Counted from the stretch's first letter, positions 20,275 to 32,561 are shown. The stretch: 64,000 bases of DNA from Armigeres subalbatus (GCF_024139115.2 NC_085141.1:370163925-370227924), one strand, 5' to 3'. Notes: generated by a model from the sequence alone, not told the origin. Numbers and translations are program-made.

Positions 20275-23200
20275 ATGGGGCGAAAGTGTGAATTCTTCTT
20301 ATATACCAACAGATAAGGGAAAAACTGTGGAAAATCTCGGGATCGAGTGAAGTGTGCAAAGTGGGTATCATTTTGTCGATCGAAGGAACTTACTCTAGAG
20401 TTTGATGAAGGTGGGCAAAGTGCTGTGCAGAAACGAGTTTTGTGTTCTGACCACTGACCATAGTTCAGCAGACTACAACAACAGTTTGAAGCCGGAGAAA
20501 GGGTGAGCTAAATACCTAACGAGCTGACTTGAGTACAAACGTATTTTTTTATTGATCAGGTTACGTGACAATGTGATCCCGTGCTGTCCACAAGAATCAA
20601 TGTCGGCTTGTAGTGCACCTCTGTGTTCACAAGGTCCTGGTTTCTCATCTCAAGTGGAATTAGATTTTCAACAAATCGAATTTCTTGAAAGTTCCGACGA
20701 GGATGATGCCCAATACCTAGATATACAGTATTTGATTGAAGAGGTAACACCTACTATCATCCAATCCAATCAAGAACCATCGAACTGCACATATCTCCAA
20801 ATTCTTGCAAGTCTTCGAATCTTGACAGTTATCAAGAATCTATCCAGGAAGTCTCACAAACACATTCTGAATCAGCTCCTAATTTGAATGAGCCGGAATG
20901 CCAATTAGATTCAGACGACACCAGACCGAATAGCTTTTATGCAGGAACACGATTTTCTAGGTCTTATGATGACACTGATTCTGGATGTAACCCGAACTCC
21001 GAGCAATTATTTCTTGATGAAAAAAAGACTTCTATGCGGCTGCGCGATGAAGTTCAGAAAGTTAAAAGAGAATGGCAAAGAAGTGATCTGAAAGTGAAGC
21101 GGAAGGATAAATGGAGACTCGAATCTATGGAACGAGGACGTAGAAAAATACAGAACCTGAAAAAGGAATTGAAGCAGCTACGGAAGCATAAATCACAGGA
21201 TGAGTCATTAGGTGGGCTGGTTCGAGCTAACCCAGTGTTGCACAACAGTCTGTTGAATTCTACGCGGAAGCCAAAAGGACGACGTTATTATTCGGCAATA
21301 AAGAAATTTGCACGTGGAGCCTATTTAGCCTATTTAGCGTTCCGTTATGTACAACGATCAAAAATTTTGAGCCTTCCCAACAAAGCGACCATTGGATGAT
21401 ACAACGCCAAAACGGACACTTTTTTCGGATTTCCCAGCACAGGAAGTAGCCTCAAAATCGAAAAGAATAACCCTATGACACTAGCGACAGAAGCAGTTGT
21501 TGTAATGGTCTCTGGTATTGCTCCATTGCAACCAACAAAATGGGAAACATATGATGAAACCGATGAGCGTAGTAGAACAGTGCGAAAAAGATTCAAACAG
21601 GTATTATAAATTGTGACATAGGGTAACGACAGGTATTCCCGGCAGGCTATTGCGCTTCGACATACCCCTCTAAAGCCGCAATTGCATCGTTAAATTCTAT
21701 TTCAACTAGCTGCATCGTAAATTCTCGAGTGAGCCACACGGTTACGGAGGACTTTTGGCAAAATTATGTTTCTATCCTTGGTTGTTGCGCCTGTGCCGGG
21801 AATTGTTCCCTGACGGGAATACCATTCGTAACCCTATAGCAGCTCATGTATCATTATTTTCTATTAAACTTACTTTAAATTGCAGGCTATTGGATACGAG
21901 GTGGCGCATAATACTCTCGGCAGTCAGGATCAGTTTGATCTTATCAAACGATCTATCAAAGCATTGAAGCTGCGTGGGTTATATCCATTAGTGTTAACCA
22001 TGGACCAATGCACCACCAATGTTAAAATGGCGAAAGTAATAAAATCAACCACGGAGAAACCAACAGTTAGAATAGAAGGTACTGATATTGCTGTAATGTT
22101 TGATACTCCCCATCTACTGAAAAGCGCCCGTAATATGCTACTAAAGCATAATGCCATTTTTGCTGGTCAAATAGTATCATTCAAATGGATAAGACAACTA
22201 TTTGAAATCGATCACTGTTCCATTCCCAGACTTGCCGCTCAAAGCTCAAAGAAGAGCTTATTAACATGGCTCCATTCGCAACCATGAACGTATCGAAAGC
22301 AGCGCGAACTTTGAGTAACTCTGTTGCCAAAGGTATAGAGTTTTACGTAGAATCTAAGGAGCTTTCACAGGAGGCAAAAGGAACAGCAAGCTTTGTAGGA
22401 TTTTTCGACAATTTGTTTGATTGCTTCAATTCAAAAGGATCCCAAAATGAAAGAAAGGTAAATTACAATAGTTTTGTAAGGAATTAATTCTAAATTATCG
22501 ATCTGGAAAATTTTCGAATGTTATCATCTATGTACAATACTATAATTTGAATATTTTCTACATTTACTCTGATTTCGCTCTAATAAACAGTACAATGTTT
22601 TTATACAGGCGTATCGTAACGCGATCATGAATGATTCTTGTCATTGGGGATTTCTTTCGAAAGCTTCAAAGCTGTTGAATGATTTATATTTCACAAAAGA
22701 CACTTGTTTCAACATTAAGCAGGTATTAGTCGTATACTGTGAAACGCTAAACTAACAACTAACATGTAATTTATTTATTTAATTAAGTCTTGTTCTGATT
22801 TCAATTTCAAGGCGATTCGAGACTCGAAAGAGTTGACTGCAAAACAACGTCACCCGAATTTTGTTTACGGGTTTGTCAGGAACATCAACGCCGTACAATG
22901 GCTATGGGACAAGTTGAACAACGAATTTGGCTACGAGAATCTTTCAACAAACCATCTTTGCCAAGATCCCAACGAAAATTTGTTCTCAGAAGTAAGGCGT
23001 CGATGCGGCCGAAATGATTCACCTAATGATGTTCAATTTGCAGCAGCATTGAAAAGTGCGGCAATCGCTGCGAACGAGAGAATACATAAGGAAGCAATTG
23101 TGAATCCGACAATGCCGTACCACTATGTGACTTCAATGATATGGAATTAGAAGATCTTTGGGAAATGGAGGAATATTCGCCGCATTTCAAATACAAACTA

Positions 23201-23689
23201 CGACCACTAAAATCTGCAAATTCTAACTTCACCAACAAGGAACTCAACGGCCTTACCTATATTTAAGGAGCGGCTATTGTAAAGCTATCACACAGTAAGT
23301 GTCGACAACGTTTGACTACTGATCGAGAGAATCTGGATAAAAACGATCGAGTATATTGCTTCAGCACATTAAAAAATGCCTCTTGCTATCCAAGCACGTT
23401 ATTATTCGAAATAGGACTACAGGCATTTACCGCATACAAGCAAAAATTTAGGAAATTCCTATATCAAAATCGACGCAATGTTAAAACACGTCTAAAGCAA
23501 TACATTATTTACGATAATTTCTGTGATGAGATGTGTCAGAAATGCTTCGAAACGATTTTAGATAGGATTTTTAACACATTCATTCAAGGGTTTTTAAGGG
23601 AAGTAAAACTATCTCTGCGTATGAAACAAAAGGCTAAGCGTGATGGAAAGCGCAACCGAAAAGCTGTTCGTATGAATTTACCTAGATAG
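20275..23689 (+). pseudogene. P-element-superfamily transposase with THAP domain, degraded
   Basis: A multi-exon transposase relic. The ATG at 20,275 opens a THAP DNA-binding domain: K-C-E-F, then V-K-C-A-K-W, then V-L-C-S-D-H as the C-x2-H pair, ending in L-R-D-N-V-I-P. It is broken by a stop at 20,314 and two after the C-x2-H pair. A Lys/Arg/Glu-rich coiled coil follows (about 21,030-21,200), then the RNase-H-like catalytic region with T-M-D-Q (Asp codon 22,003), D-T-P-H-L-L (Asp codon 22,102) and N-L-F-S-E-V-R (Glu near 22,990). Plausible GT-AG introns lie at about 20,507-20,560, 21,601-21,884, 22,456-22,609 and 22,721-22,812. A frameshift near 23,130 and an in-frame TAA at about 23,265 precede the last open stretch (to 23,689). 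No P-type terminal inverted repeats were found. The family assignment is solid; activity is excluded. Confidence 0.85.
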
Positions 23690-23975
23690 ATGAAAGTGTA
23701 ACACCTACAATTTGCACCGTCCGTTATGAAAGTCATTATAACTAGTTGGTCGTAAGAAAAAAAAATCATAAATATACCTACAAACACTTTTCTCCATCAT
23801 CACATTTTTTCTGAATCACCCTTCGCCTTTATTTACAATTCACGGTCAGGCTCACCGATCTCTTAAAATGCCACGGCATCAGCAATACTTTACACAATTT
23901 AGAAAACCTTGAGCTTTGTCGTGGTACTTGTAATTGATGATTTTTCACAGGATATAAATTTTCGGATACACCCAC

Positions 23976-26028
23976 CCCAAGTAACAATTTCAAGGCTGCA
24001 TGGATTTATTCAAGATTTTTAACGGTTTTATCGCTGCTTTGATCAATGCTGCGAGATCAGCTTCATTCGAAGACTTATAGCTATCTTCAAAACCGTAATA
24101 AAACGCTCAATAAATCTACAAACGTCAAATACCTCATGAGCTTATTAGTGGTCTAATGATTATCCTGAGGACTTCAATAAAACCAATTTTGAAAACACTC
24201 ATAAAGACGGATATATTGGTCATGGACTTGTCTTACGCATAACCTAAATAAAACTTAGTAGTTTTCAAAAGGTTTATAATGGCATTGTTCAAGAGCATAA
24301 TGTTAATGTTGAATTTCATGAACTATGGTCATTCGAATGGCTAAAACAAATGTTTTTGTTACATGTTCCTCAATTATTTTAAACAAAGAAAACATCAAAC
24401 ACAATATTCCCCACTGATCGTTCGCTTATTCAAAATATTGTTGTTTATCAGCAATAAAATCCATTGGTCAAATTCCACTCCTGATAATGGAACAGATGAT
24501 AATAATATAATAAACTAAAGGATCGTGTTATCTTATTACCGGTAAATGAAAATGGTATAAATACGAATACGCAACAAATGGTGAGATGAACACTATTTGA
24601 GATGTTCTTCTGCTGCTGCTGGAAGCATAAGTTCTATTCAATTTATCATGGACCGGGTAGCTTTCAATGCGAACACTTTTAAATTTGAACCTCGTTGGCT
24701 CGCATCGAACATCGTTCAAATTAAAAATGGTTCAAACGTCATTCAGCAAGTGGGATAGCGAAAATAAAAATTAAACATCGATAAACGAAACGCATAATCA
24801 AAACAAAATAGCAGAGAGTAAATTAACCTTGTTAATTTGAATGAAGTACCGTTTAAATTACACAGTTCGGATTTGGTTCTATTCCCTATCTTCTCACGGC
24901 ACGGTAAATGTTAAATTCGACAGGCCTTTGTATTTTACTGGAATTAGGAAAACTTTTCAATAATATTAGGTATCCATAGTTGTGGAAATACTAACTGAAC
25001 ATTTGGTTGATAAAGAAAAGATATTTTAGTTACTAGATAAAGATTGTCGCTTCGGTTCCCTTTGTTCTGCTGTCCGAAACATGTGTGGTACATACCTGTC
25101 AAATCGTATGGATTTTCCTTCTTTGACATTTAGCTCCCCTATCCTCGCCAGCAAAAGATGTTACGGACAGCGACGACAGCGACAATCTTTATCTAGTAAC
25201 TAAAATATCTTTTTGATAAAGGCCAAGCTTCCGTGGAATGTAGAACCATCGCACGAAGAAGAACTGATCGTAAGGAAACGAGTGCCGCGACTTTCAGCAA
25301 AAACATTTTATTTTTAAAAGTTATGCAAATTTTATTTTGACCGTTAAACTGCCCACAGTGTAGTAGCCATGCTGTGCATGGCCATGCATAGAATTGGTTT
25401 TATATGGGCGAAAATATTTTTTTCGAAATCCTTTGCCATTATTAATAACGGCTGTCTTTCACGATGATTTTCAAATATAAAAGCATAAGAAATGTTTTGT
25501 TGCCAATCGGAATGCCACTAGGAAAAAAAGACCTCATATCGATTAAATAGTTACACTAATTAATAAGCCGTAAGCTATAATATTACAACGGCGCGCTTAA
25601 TTAAACTGATTTTCTTACCTGGTTTCACCAGAAATTCGGACACGCATAAAAAGTGTAAGCACGCGAACGAATTCTGGGGCATCCAATTTCCGATTATTGA
25701 ATAATATTTTTCATCCATGATCAATGTCCATGAATGTTGTTTTTTTTTTTATTTATCCATTTCTACTATTTTCCTTTTTCTCCAAAACAATAACAAAAAG
25801 CTCCACGGAAAAGAAATTCCATTTTTTGACAGCGGTTTTATGGCAGTTTTATGAACATTCTTGAACTTCATTTGAAGACGTTCTCAAGAGTGGTTCACTT
25901 GGTCATAACATAATCTTATAGCGGTCATCAAGAGGTTGATATGTAGATATTAGTTTTATTGCTAGTCTTGAAAATTTGTTCTCCAAATCCGCTAATAGAC
26001 TATGATAAAACTCAAAATGTTACTTGGG
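23976..26028. mobile_element. 2-kb non-coding element with CCCAAGTAACA termini
   Basis: Left end CCCAAGTAACAATTT, right end AAAATGTTACTTGGG. Flanks ACACCCAC and ACATCCTC match at 6 of 8 bases, compatible with an old 8-bp duplication. Subterminal sequences on both sides contain repeated AATAAAACC/GCTATAA-like motifs. No transposase frame is visible. An internal MITE sits at 25,016-25,213. Confidence 0.55.
25016..25213. mobile_element. Hairpin MITE, 198 bp, perfect 8-bp duplication
   Basis: Inverted arms of about 35 bp start AAAAGATATTTTAGTTACTA. TGATAAAG flanks both sides (25,008-25,015 and 25,214-25,221). The loop is non-coding. Confidence 0.9.
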
Positions 26029-27110
26029 ACATCCTCCTGATTGTGGAATATGCGTCGAGTAGTCAACAAAAATAATTCCACTTCTTTGCAACCATAATTT
26101 ATTGTCAAACAACAAACACCGGTGCAATTGAAATCACAATGATGATTTTTACAGAAAACACTCTAGCTTAATTCATAGTACGGGAACCTCCAGTATAATT
26201 GAACGGTTGCGGCAACACATCACTTTCACAATCAGTTACAGCTATCGGTTCTGTCGACTGGGCTGTTCCCCACTTCAATTAGCAGTCTCTGTTGCATTCC
26301 AGATTTTTGTGCATCGAGAGTGAGAGAGTTACTTGCCGAAGACGCTGTTATTTCCGAAAATGGTAACGATTATTTACAATGTCACAAAATGCAAAATCTC
26401 ATTCAACTTACCTTTTCTTGCTTTTCGAATATATTCACAAAAATCGATTCTGTAATCCATAATCCTAGCTCCTGGAAGTTGAGATATCCGCTGAGTAGAC
26501 GATTAACTTTTTCGTCGGAACACTGTCCGGAAAATGGAAATAAGATCCCTAAAAACGCAAATGATCGACTATGTCGCGGCCCAAACAACATCCAATAGTT
26601 AAATAACAAATGAGTGTGTGTGTGCGTAACAGCAATAAGTTGACAGATAAAAAGGTGTAGTTTTCTAAAATGTCTTATTTGTTTTTGAAATAAAATATAA
26701 TTGTTGCATTGCGCATTTCTGTATTACTTTCTATTTATTTTTGAAGCTAATATTGCTAGGCGATAGCATAAAAGCAGTGTTACATGACACGGTTGTTGTT
26801 TTGTGTTAAATTACTCGTTATTTTAAGTATCGCACATTGAATATTTTTTCATCATACCAATTAGGTTCTTTTAACGAAATCGTCTTGATATGCATATCTT
26901 TTTTAGGTGGTCAAGCGGCAAACAGATAGCGCTAGTGTTCTAACGTATATGAATTTGAATTAATTACAATGATTTTTAAGTAAATTTGTTCTAAGTGAGA
27001 CGTCTGTTTCTCTGTGCGGATAAGCTAAGTACAAACAAGTGTGTCTCACATTTTTGTACACACAACATACATACATACACACATACAGACATCATCTCAA
27101 TTCGTCGAGC
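26029..27110. other. Unannotated interval
   Basis: AT-rich. Short frames (such as 26,320-26,598) lack motifs. Near 27,050 there is a small ACATAC-rich simple repeat. Nothing else can be supported. Confidence 0.4.
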
Positions 27111-27118
27111 TGAGTAGA

Positions 27119-27489
27119 TTGGTATATAACCACAGAGAACAGACATGGATGCTCGAACAAAATTTCGTTAAAAACGTGTGTAAAGATTTAAATCGCACCT
27201 CAGCGCCGCCAACGCACGCTGCCCGACATAAAAACTCAATTCCACTAAGTGATGGCGTTGGCATACACTTCATAAACAATGTAGTGCTGCCACCTAGGAG
27301 CGAGCCTAGCAGCAATTCGGAATGAACACTAGCGCTAAAAAGTAAAACACGGCAAATTTTAACCATATTTATCAGCACACTAACACCGCGCAACGGGGGC
27401 ATAACGACATACTTTAAAATGACCAGTACAAACTTTTACACAAGCACGCGAATGAAGATGAACGTCTGTTCTCTGTGATATAACACCCA
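27119..27489. mobile_element. Element with CACAGAGAACAGAC inverted ends
   Basis: Left GTATATAACCACAGAGAACA and right TGTTCTCTGTGATATAACAC are inverted copies about 330 bp apart. The 94-codon frame between is not conserved-looking. Exact termini and target duplication are unclear. Confidence 0.55.
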
Positions 27490-27545
27490 TAATGGGTCTC
27501 CTAGCCTTTTATCAAAAGTTCGGTTTTGGAGTGATCTTATCGCCT

Positions 27546-28362
27546 TTACGTATACTTAGTATACAAGAAGGGCAAGTTGAGCATTCGAAAAGGTTTGCAG
27601 CAGTTTCCGCTTGAATATTTTCTATTATTTCGCGATTGGACCCAAAATGAGGACATTTGCGTTCTTAAGCTTAGAAAAATATCGAGTTCTGTAGATAGCC
27701 AGTTTGGTACGGCGGCGAACTCTATTCGTTCAGTGCGTTTGCGATGTCCAAAATATGCACGGTTTCCAGCCACGACGCGAATTTCTATGCTGGTATCCTC
27801 CGTCTTCTCAAAGTTACGTGTCATAATGTCTATGTCGGACTTAGTGAAAATCGTACCACTCGTGTCGATCCCTGACCTTCGTATTACTCCTTTCAAAGCG
27901 ATATTGAATAGCAGGCACGAAAGACCATCATCTTGCCGTAACCCTCTGCGCTTTTCGACGGGACTCAAGAATGCTCCTGAAACTCGAACTACGCACATCA
28001 CCCGATCAATCGTCGCCCTAATCAACTATGTATGGCAGTTTATCCGGGAGTCCGTGCACTAGCTGCCTTAGCTATCTCCGATCGTTATCGTGAAGCGTTG
28101 GCTCATAAATTCCGCCCGGTACTGCCCCACGAACTCCCTTGCAATTAGTGTTATTCGACGGCATACAATTTGGGAGAGTACCTTGTAGGTAACGATCAGC
28201 AATGTGTTTGCGCGGTATTTGCTGCAATCCACCTTTCGCCCTTTCTGTAGATGGGTCACACGACACCTTCCATCCACTCCTGCGGCAGAACCTCATCCTC
28301 CCAAACCTTGGTAATGACCCAGTGCAACGCTCCAGTGCCAGTGCCACACCACCGTGCTTCAA
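27546..28362 (-). pseudogene. RTE-clade LINE RT fragment
   Basis: Minus-strand homologue of the RT at 48,769-49,515. The frame at 28,072-28,362 matches the region around Q-E-W-M-E-G-V, shifted. The frame at 27,546-28,025 carries M-C-V-V-R-V-S-G-A-F and G-L-R-Q-D-D-G-L-S-C-L-L-F-N-I-A-L. A deletion removes the F-A-D portion of the catalytic box, leaving K-S-D-I-D-I-M. It then joins thumb sequence (R-I-V-A-G-N-like). Both ends are truncated. No function remains. Confidence 0.8.
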
Positions 28363-28465
28363 TATCTAATGGATATCTCCTGGTTTTAATCAAAGAAATT
28401 CTTCTGACAACTCCCATGAAAATTTACTCAGTAATTTTCCCTAAATTTTGTTGCAGCATTTTGTT

Positions 28466-28545
28466 GTGGGCTTCGTGGCCGTGCGGTTAGCAACCTCAAT
28501 CGTCTAGACGCATGTGCTGTGGATTGTTGGATCGATTTTCGCCCC
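28466..28545 (+). repeat. tRNA-like SINE head
   Basis: TGGCCGTGCGGTTAGCAACC resembles a box A region and GGATCGATTTTCGCC a worn box B, about 45 bp apart. It precedes the degenerate array at 28,560, which may be the SINE body. Confidence 0.5.
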
Positions 28546-28559
28546 AGTTAAAGGGAATT

Positions 28560-29260
28560 TTTTTCGTACGTCAATAAACCATCCAGAAAACTTTTCTGGA
28601 TTTTGTCCGAAAAATTCCTTCAGGATTTCACCCGGATGTATTCTAACGAATTTACCCTGGAAATATCCCAATTTTTCTTCCTCGAGGTACTCCAGGAACT
28701 CTCAGCGGAATTTATTTCAAAAATTCTTTCAGAAATCCTTCTATGAATTCCCTCGGAAATTCATCATGATCGGCGCCGGGATATTTTTTCAAAAGAAGAA
28801 TTTATGATGATTTTTTCGTAGAATAAATCCGAAGGAGATCCTGAAAGATTTCATGAAACAATTCCTGAAGGATTTACTGATAAAATTCTCAAAGAAATTT
28901 CTGGTTTGAATCCCTGGAGGATTATTTGGATGAACTCTTCAATGAATTTTCGATGTCATGTGTGTTTTTTCAAATGGACTTACTGGAGAAATTCTCGGGA
29001 AAAATCCTGAAATGTTTTTTGAAGAAATTCTAGAATATGAAGTAGGTATTTAAAGAAAGTTTTTTGTGGATTTTAATAAAAAAGTCGTGCTGAATTTCTA
29101 AACACATTCTGAAATAATTACATATATTTCGCTATGAATATTCGAAGGAATTCTTGTAGCAATTTTCGGAGGGGTTTCTAGAAATAATTCCCTAAATTCC
29201 TGAAGAATAATTTACATATTTTCTGAAACATTGAATGTTAGGTGGATTTCTAAGAACAAG
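28560..29260. repeat. Degenerate short-period array (AAATTCCTGAAGGATTT-like)
   Basis: Many imperfect copies of GGATTT...GAAATTC(C/T)T and their complements at roughly 30-bp spacing, interrupted and diverged. No coding potential. Confidence 0.6.
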
Positions 29261-29559
29261 AAAAAAATATGTTTGGCCGTTGGAGGGATCTAATGACCAA
29301 GTTGGCCTTACAAAGACATTCTCCCACTAATTTAGCTTGGAATCAGCATTTTGCTAGATACAGTTGCCATCCGATGATTTCGATTTGAAGACTATATCGG
29401 TAATGAGAATAAATTCTCCATATATACTTGGAAGTTGGACCCATGCTGAGGGTAGCTGGTGTCGATTGCCGTTCCGGTCTAGGAAATTTTCAAATTAGGA
29501 ATTGTCTTGACTTCCTTGACCGTAATGCTCAATAGTCCTTTAATAATATTCTGCGTGGT

Positions 29560-30530
29560 AAAATATTCACGGCGGCGGCCCACAGGTCTACTGTAAACTC
29601 TCTTCGCCTTAACAATCGCGTACTGACAAGAAAGATTTGTGTGAAAGATTCGTGTCTGTGTTCATGCACTTTTCCGGCTCCTAGCTTATGCTAGTTCGCC
29701 AACTGGCTGGCTAATCCACTGCTACTCGATTCCTCGGCGGTCATGCCATAAACCTCCTAACTCGTATCCTCCTGACTCCCCCCGGCGTCGAGGGTGGTCT
29801 GACTACCGGCGGCTATCGCAGGAGACGCTTTCGTGCATTGCGCCTACTTCGTCTTCGGGTTGCAGAGGTGGTCCGACAGTTCCGGTGGTGGATGACGTCC
29901 GCACTGGCGGTGCCCTGCATACCCGAAGCGCTTTCTTCTTCTTTCTTCAGCAGGTTGACTGTTCGAGTGCCAAGATCGGTCCGACGATTCCGGTTGGCAG
30001 AAGACTTCCGGTTCACCGGCGCCTCGACAACCCGAGGCCAAACACAGCTCACTGGACTCACAATGGATTTTCCTCCGAGAATACGCTTATTCGCTGGTCA
30101 CTTCTCCAACTACGCTGCAGCTCTGACAGTATTTGCGTCACGACTCTGCTGACCACATTCCACGTACCTTCTTCGTGACACATTCGCTCTGTGATGTTGT
30201 CCGCCCGTAGGGCAGACCAAGATTTTTTTATGTATACAGGTTATCCGACTTGTCAATATCCCCAACTCAGCCATCTTGGATTTTTGTATGGAATTTATGC
30301 TCGTTTATTTTCGTTTTGCATTAAAAATGTATGTTTCCCCCTCCCGCGCTGGTTATTCCCATCTGCTGACGAAGTCGGATAACCTGTACATAAAAAAAAT
30401 CTTGGGGCAGACAACACTCTACGTACTTTCGCAAACCTTGGGCAATCGAATACCATGTGTTCTGGAGTCTCTTCGACATTCTCACACTCTGAACAAAACG
30501 GTGAATTAGTATGTCCTAACCAGGGTTGTA
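29560..30530 (-). pseudogene. R1/LOA-group LINE: C-terminal knuckle and 3' part
   Basis: On the minus strand the sequence reads C-S-E-C-E-N-V-E-E-T-P-E-H-M-V-F-D-C-P-R-F (about 30,500-30,430), the zinc knuckle that ends R1/LOA-type ORF2 proteins. After the MITE at 30,218-30,404 it continues with A-D-N-I-T-E-R-M-C and a Gly/Ser/Arg-rich tail down to about 29,760. Below that is probable 3' UTR. It differs from the R1 copies at 1-5.7 kb. The RT itself is absent. Confidence 0.7.
30218..30404. mobile_element. Hairpin MITE, 187 bp, perfect 8-bp duplication
   Basis: Ends CAAGATTTTTTTATGTA and TACATAAAAAAAATCTTG, with GGTTATCCGAC shared further in. GGGCAGAC flanks both sides (30,210-30,217 and 30,405-30,412). 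It interrupts the LINE C-terminal coding sequence. Confidence 0.92.
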
Positions 30531-31127
30531 AATTTTCGGCAGCACTGGATGAAGGTGATGTTTTTTTATATCATGTTTTTATTTTCTTCCTGCTTTGAAA
30601 TCAACCTCACATTCCCGGAGAGGCAGAAAAGTAAACAACAGAACTCACATCACCCACTGCGCCACGAAGATGAAATTTACCATAGCAAAATGTACACATT
30701 CACCCAGCAAATTGAAAAAATTCACCACGCGTTTAAATGGGTCACTCACAGTCATTCGGTAAGGCGCGAACTGAGCAGCCTGTCAGAGCGACTTGTGAGT
30801 GGCTGAATGCGAAATTGAACTGTCGGTGTTGGAAATGATTTTTCGGCTGCACCCAGTCGCACTCACCACGGCGGCGATGAAGGCGACTGCAGATTATACT
30901 GAGATCCATGTTTTTCACTGCATTGACTGTGAAATATTTCTACCCTGGTCCTTACCGATGTAAGTACTTCCGGAAGCATCCGTGACCCGTGACAGAAGCT
31001 GCGTCAGGTGAAAGTTCACTTCACCATGCTTTCTGTTCATCCACACCGACAGGTTTGGGATGAGCCGGTGGGCCCCCCTCCCTCCCGGGTCGACTTCCTG
31101 CCTGCTTCCCTCTGCACGACTGACGAC
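30531..31127. other. Unannotated interval
   Basis: An 85-codon frame at 30,549-30,806 shows no recognised motif. The rest has mixed composition without repeats I could match. Confidence 0.4.
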
Positions 31128-31416
31128 TTCTTCTTCTTATTGGCATTACATCCCCACACTGGGACAGAGCGTCCTCGCAGCTTAGTGTTCATTAAGCACT
31201 TCCACAGTTATTAACTGCGAGGTTTCTAAGCCAGGTTAACATTTTTTGCATTGGTATATCATGAGGCTAACACGATGATACTTATATGTCCAGGAAAGTC
31301 GAGACAATTTCCAATCCGAAAATTGCCTAGAACGGTACCGGGAATCGAACACAGCCGCCCTCAGCATGGTCTTGCTTTGTAGCCATGCGTCTTACTGCAC
31401 GGATAAGGAGGACCCC
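31128..31416 (-). repeat. tRNA-derived SINE copy 1 (Feilai-like)
   Basis: Read on the minus strand: tRNA-like head with box B GTTCGATTCCCGG-type sequence near 31,340, then a body ending in CCAATAAGAAGAAGAA. Sister copies are at 41,209, 52,575 and 57,342. The Feilai name is from memory of the mosquito SINE literature and was not checked. Confidence 0.8.
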
Positions 31417-32029
31417 GGGGCCTTCTTACAGTTCATAATTATTTCTTTGAAAATTATATTTGAAAAATAAGAAGTTTAAGAGAGAACGCGTCTCAAGGGA
31501 GTTCAAAATCCCTATTTCTTGCGTGATGTGTGAAATGAAATGAATAATTCCTTTAGGATTTTTGTAACCCACTATAAATAATATACAATACAAATATTAC
31601 TGAATAAATAAGGATTTCTGAATATTTATAAATTCCTAGAAAACTCATAAAATAAAATAAACCAAAAAAAACTTTCTCATTAGAAAAAAAAAAAAGTTTT
31701 ATTTTCAGAACTCGCGCACTACTAGATCTAGTTGGATCAGTTAAATCCAACTCTAAAGTTTGTCGCTCGATACTCGGAATCACTATCGAAACTATTCGGA
31801 TCAAGGAATATTTAACTCTGGAGTAGTTTAAACTGTTTCGATTCACTATTGACCCAATTAGGTCAATAAAACTCCACTCTGGAGTGAGATCATCAATGGT
31901 CAGAATCGCTGTGGAACCGAATCAACCAAAACTTCTTTTTTAGGTGGGTTGGTTGATGGTTTGGATACACCTCTCTCCGGATCAGGACCTAGTTGAGTCA
32001 AAGAAATCCTGCTATGATGAAGGGTTGAC
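31417..32029. other. Unannotated interval
   Basis: AT-rich, with an A-run at 31,683-31,696 and several GATCAGTTAAATCCAACTCTA-like imperfect short repeats between 31,730 and 31,990. No genes. Confidence 0.4.
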
Positions 32030-32034
32030 CGATG

Positions 32035-32556
32035 CACAGTGGCAGAAAGTCGGACAAAACCTCAAAATTTTCTTTTCGTGATTTTTGTTTTTAATTTAAC
32101 ATATATATTGAATGAGCTAGTTCCGAAATATTTTGATTGTAGCTTGTAAATTTAATTTTTGGTGTCTTGTTGAAGTTCATTCCGTAAAGTGTCTCCCGAA
32201 CAAATATGTATGGGAAAATGAAATTTGGGAAAACTTTGTTGGGAAAGATACGAAAAGATCTGATATTATGTATGAACATCTATTTTTTTGTCTACTTTCC
32301 GGTGGTTAGTGTGGTGAATTGCGCATAGCTGCGCCAAAGCGGGAAATTGACTGGTGCAATGTTAGAATGAGGACGCTGTCTTTATTCTAGATGCTAGGGC
32401 TTGGGCTTGCGGAAGCTTTTGTATGTCGGATAGGAAGTATGTCGGATAACCATTTTCACCTCAACATGAATTCAACGTTTCAAAATTACTCTGTGGTGAA
32501 GTTTTGAACGCAATCTCAGGTTTTGTCCGGGATTTGTACGAGCGCCCGCCACTGTG
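32035..32556. mobile_element. Transib-like non-autonomous element with 12/23 RSS-like ends
   Basis: The left end is CACAGTG (32,035-32,041), a 12-bp spacer (32,042-32,053), then ACAAAACCT (32,054-32,062). The right end, read inward on the minus strand, is CACAGTG (32,550-32,556), a 23-bp spacer (32,527-32,549), then the same ACAAAACCT (32,518-32,526). CGATG flanks both sides (32,030-32,034; 32,557-32,561). CACAGTG is the consensus heptamer of V(D)J recombination signals, and the nonamer agrees with ACAAAAACC at 7 of 9 positions. Transib elements are known for CAC(A/T)-type ends and 5-bp GC-leaning duplications. The 522-bp interior has no transposase frame. The family call is inference from the termini. 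Confidence 0.8.
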
Positions 32557-32561
32557 CGATG

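Noticed and set aside
19800..23900. P-type terminal inverted repeats around the transposase
   Set aside because: I scanned the flanks by eye and found no matching inverted pair with an 8-bp duplication.
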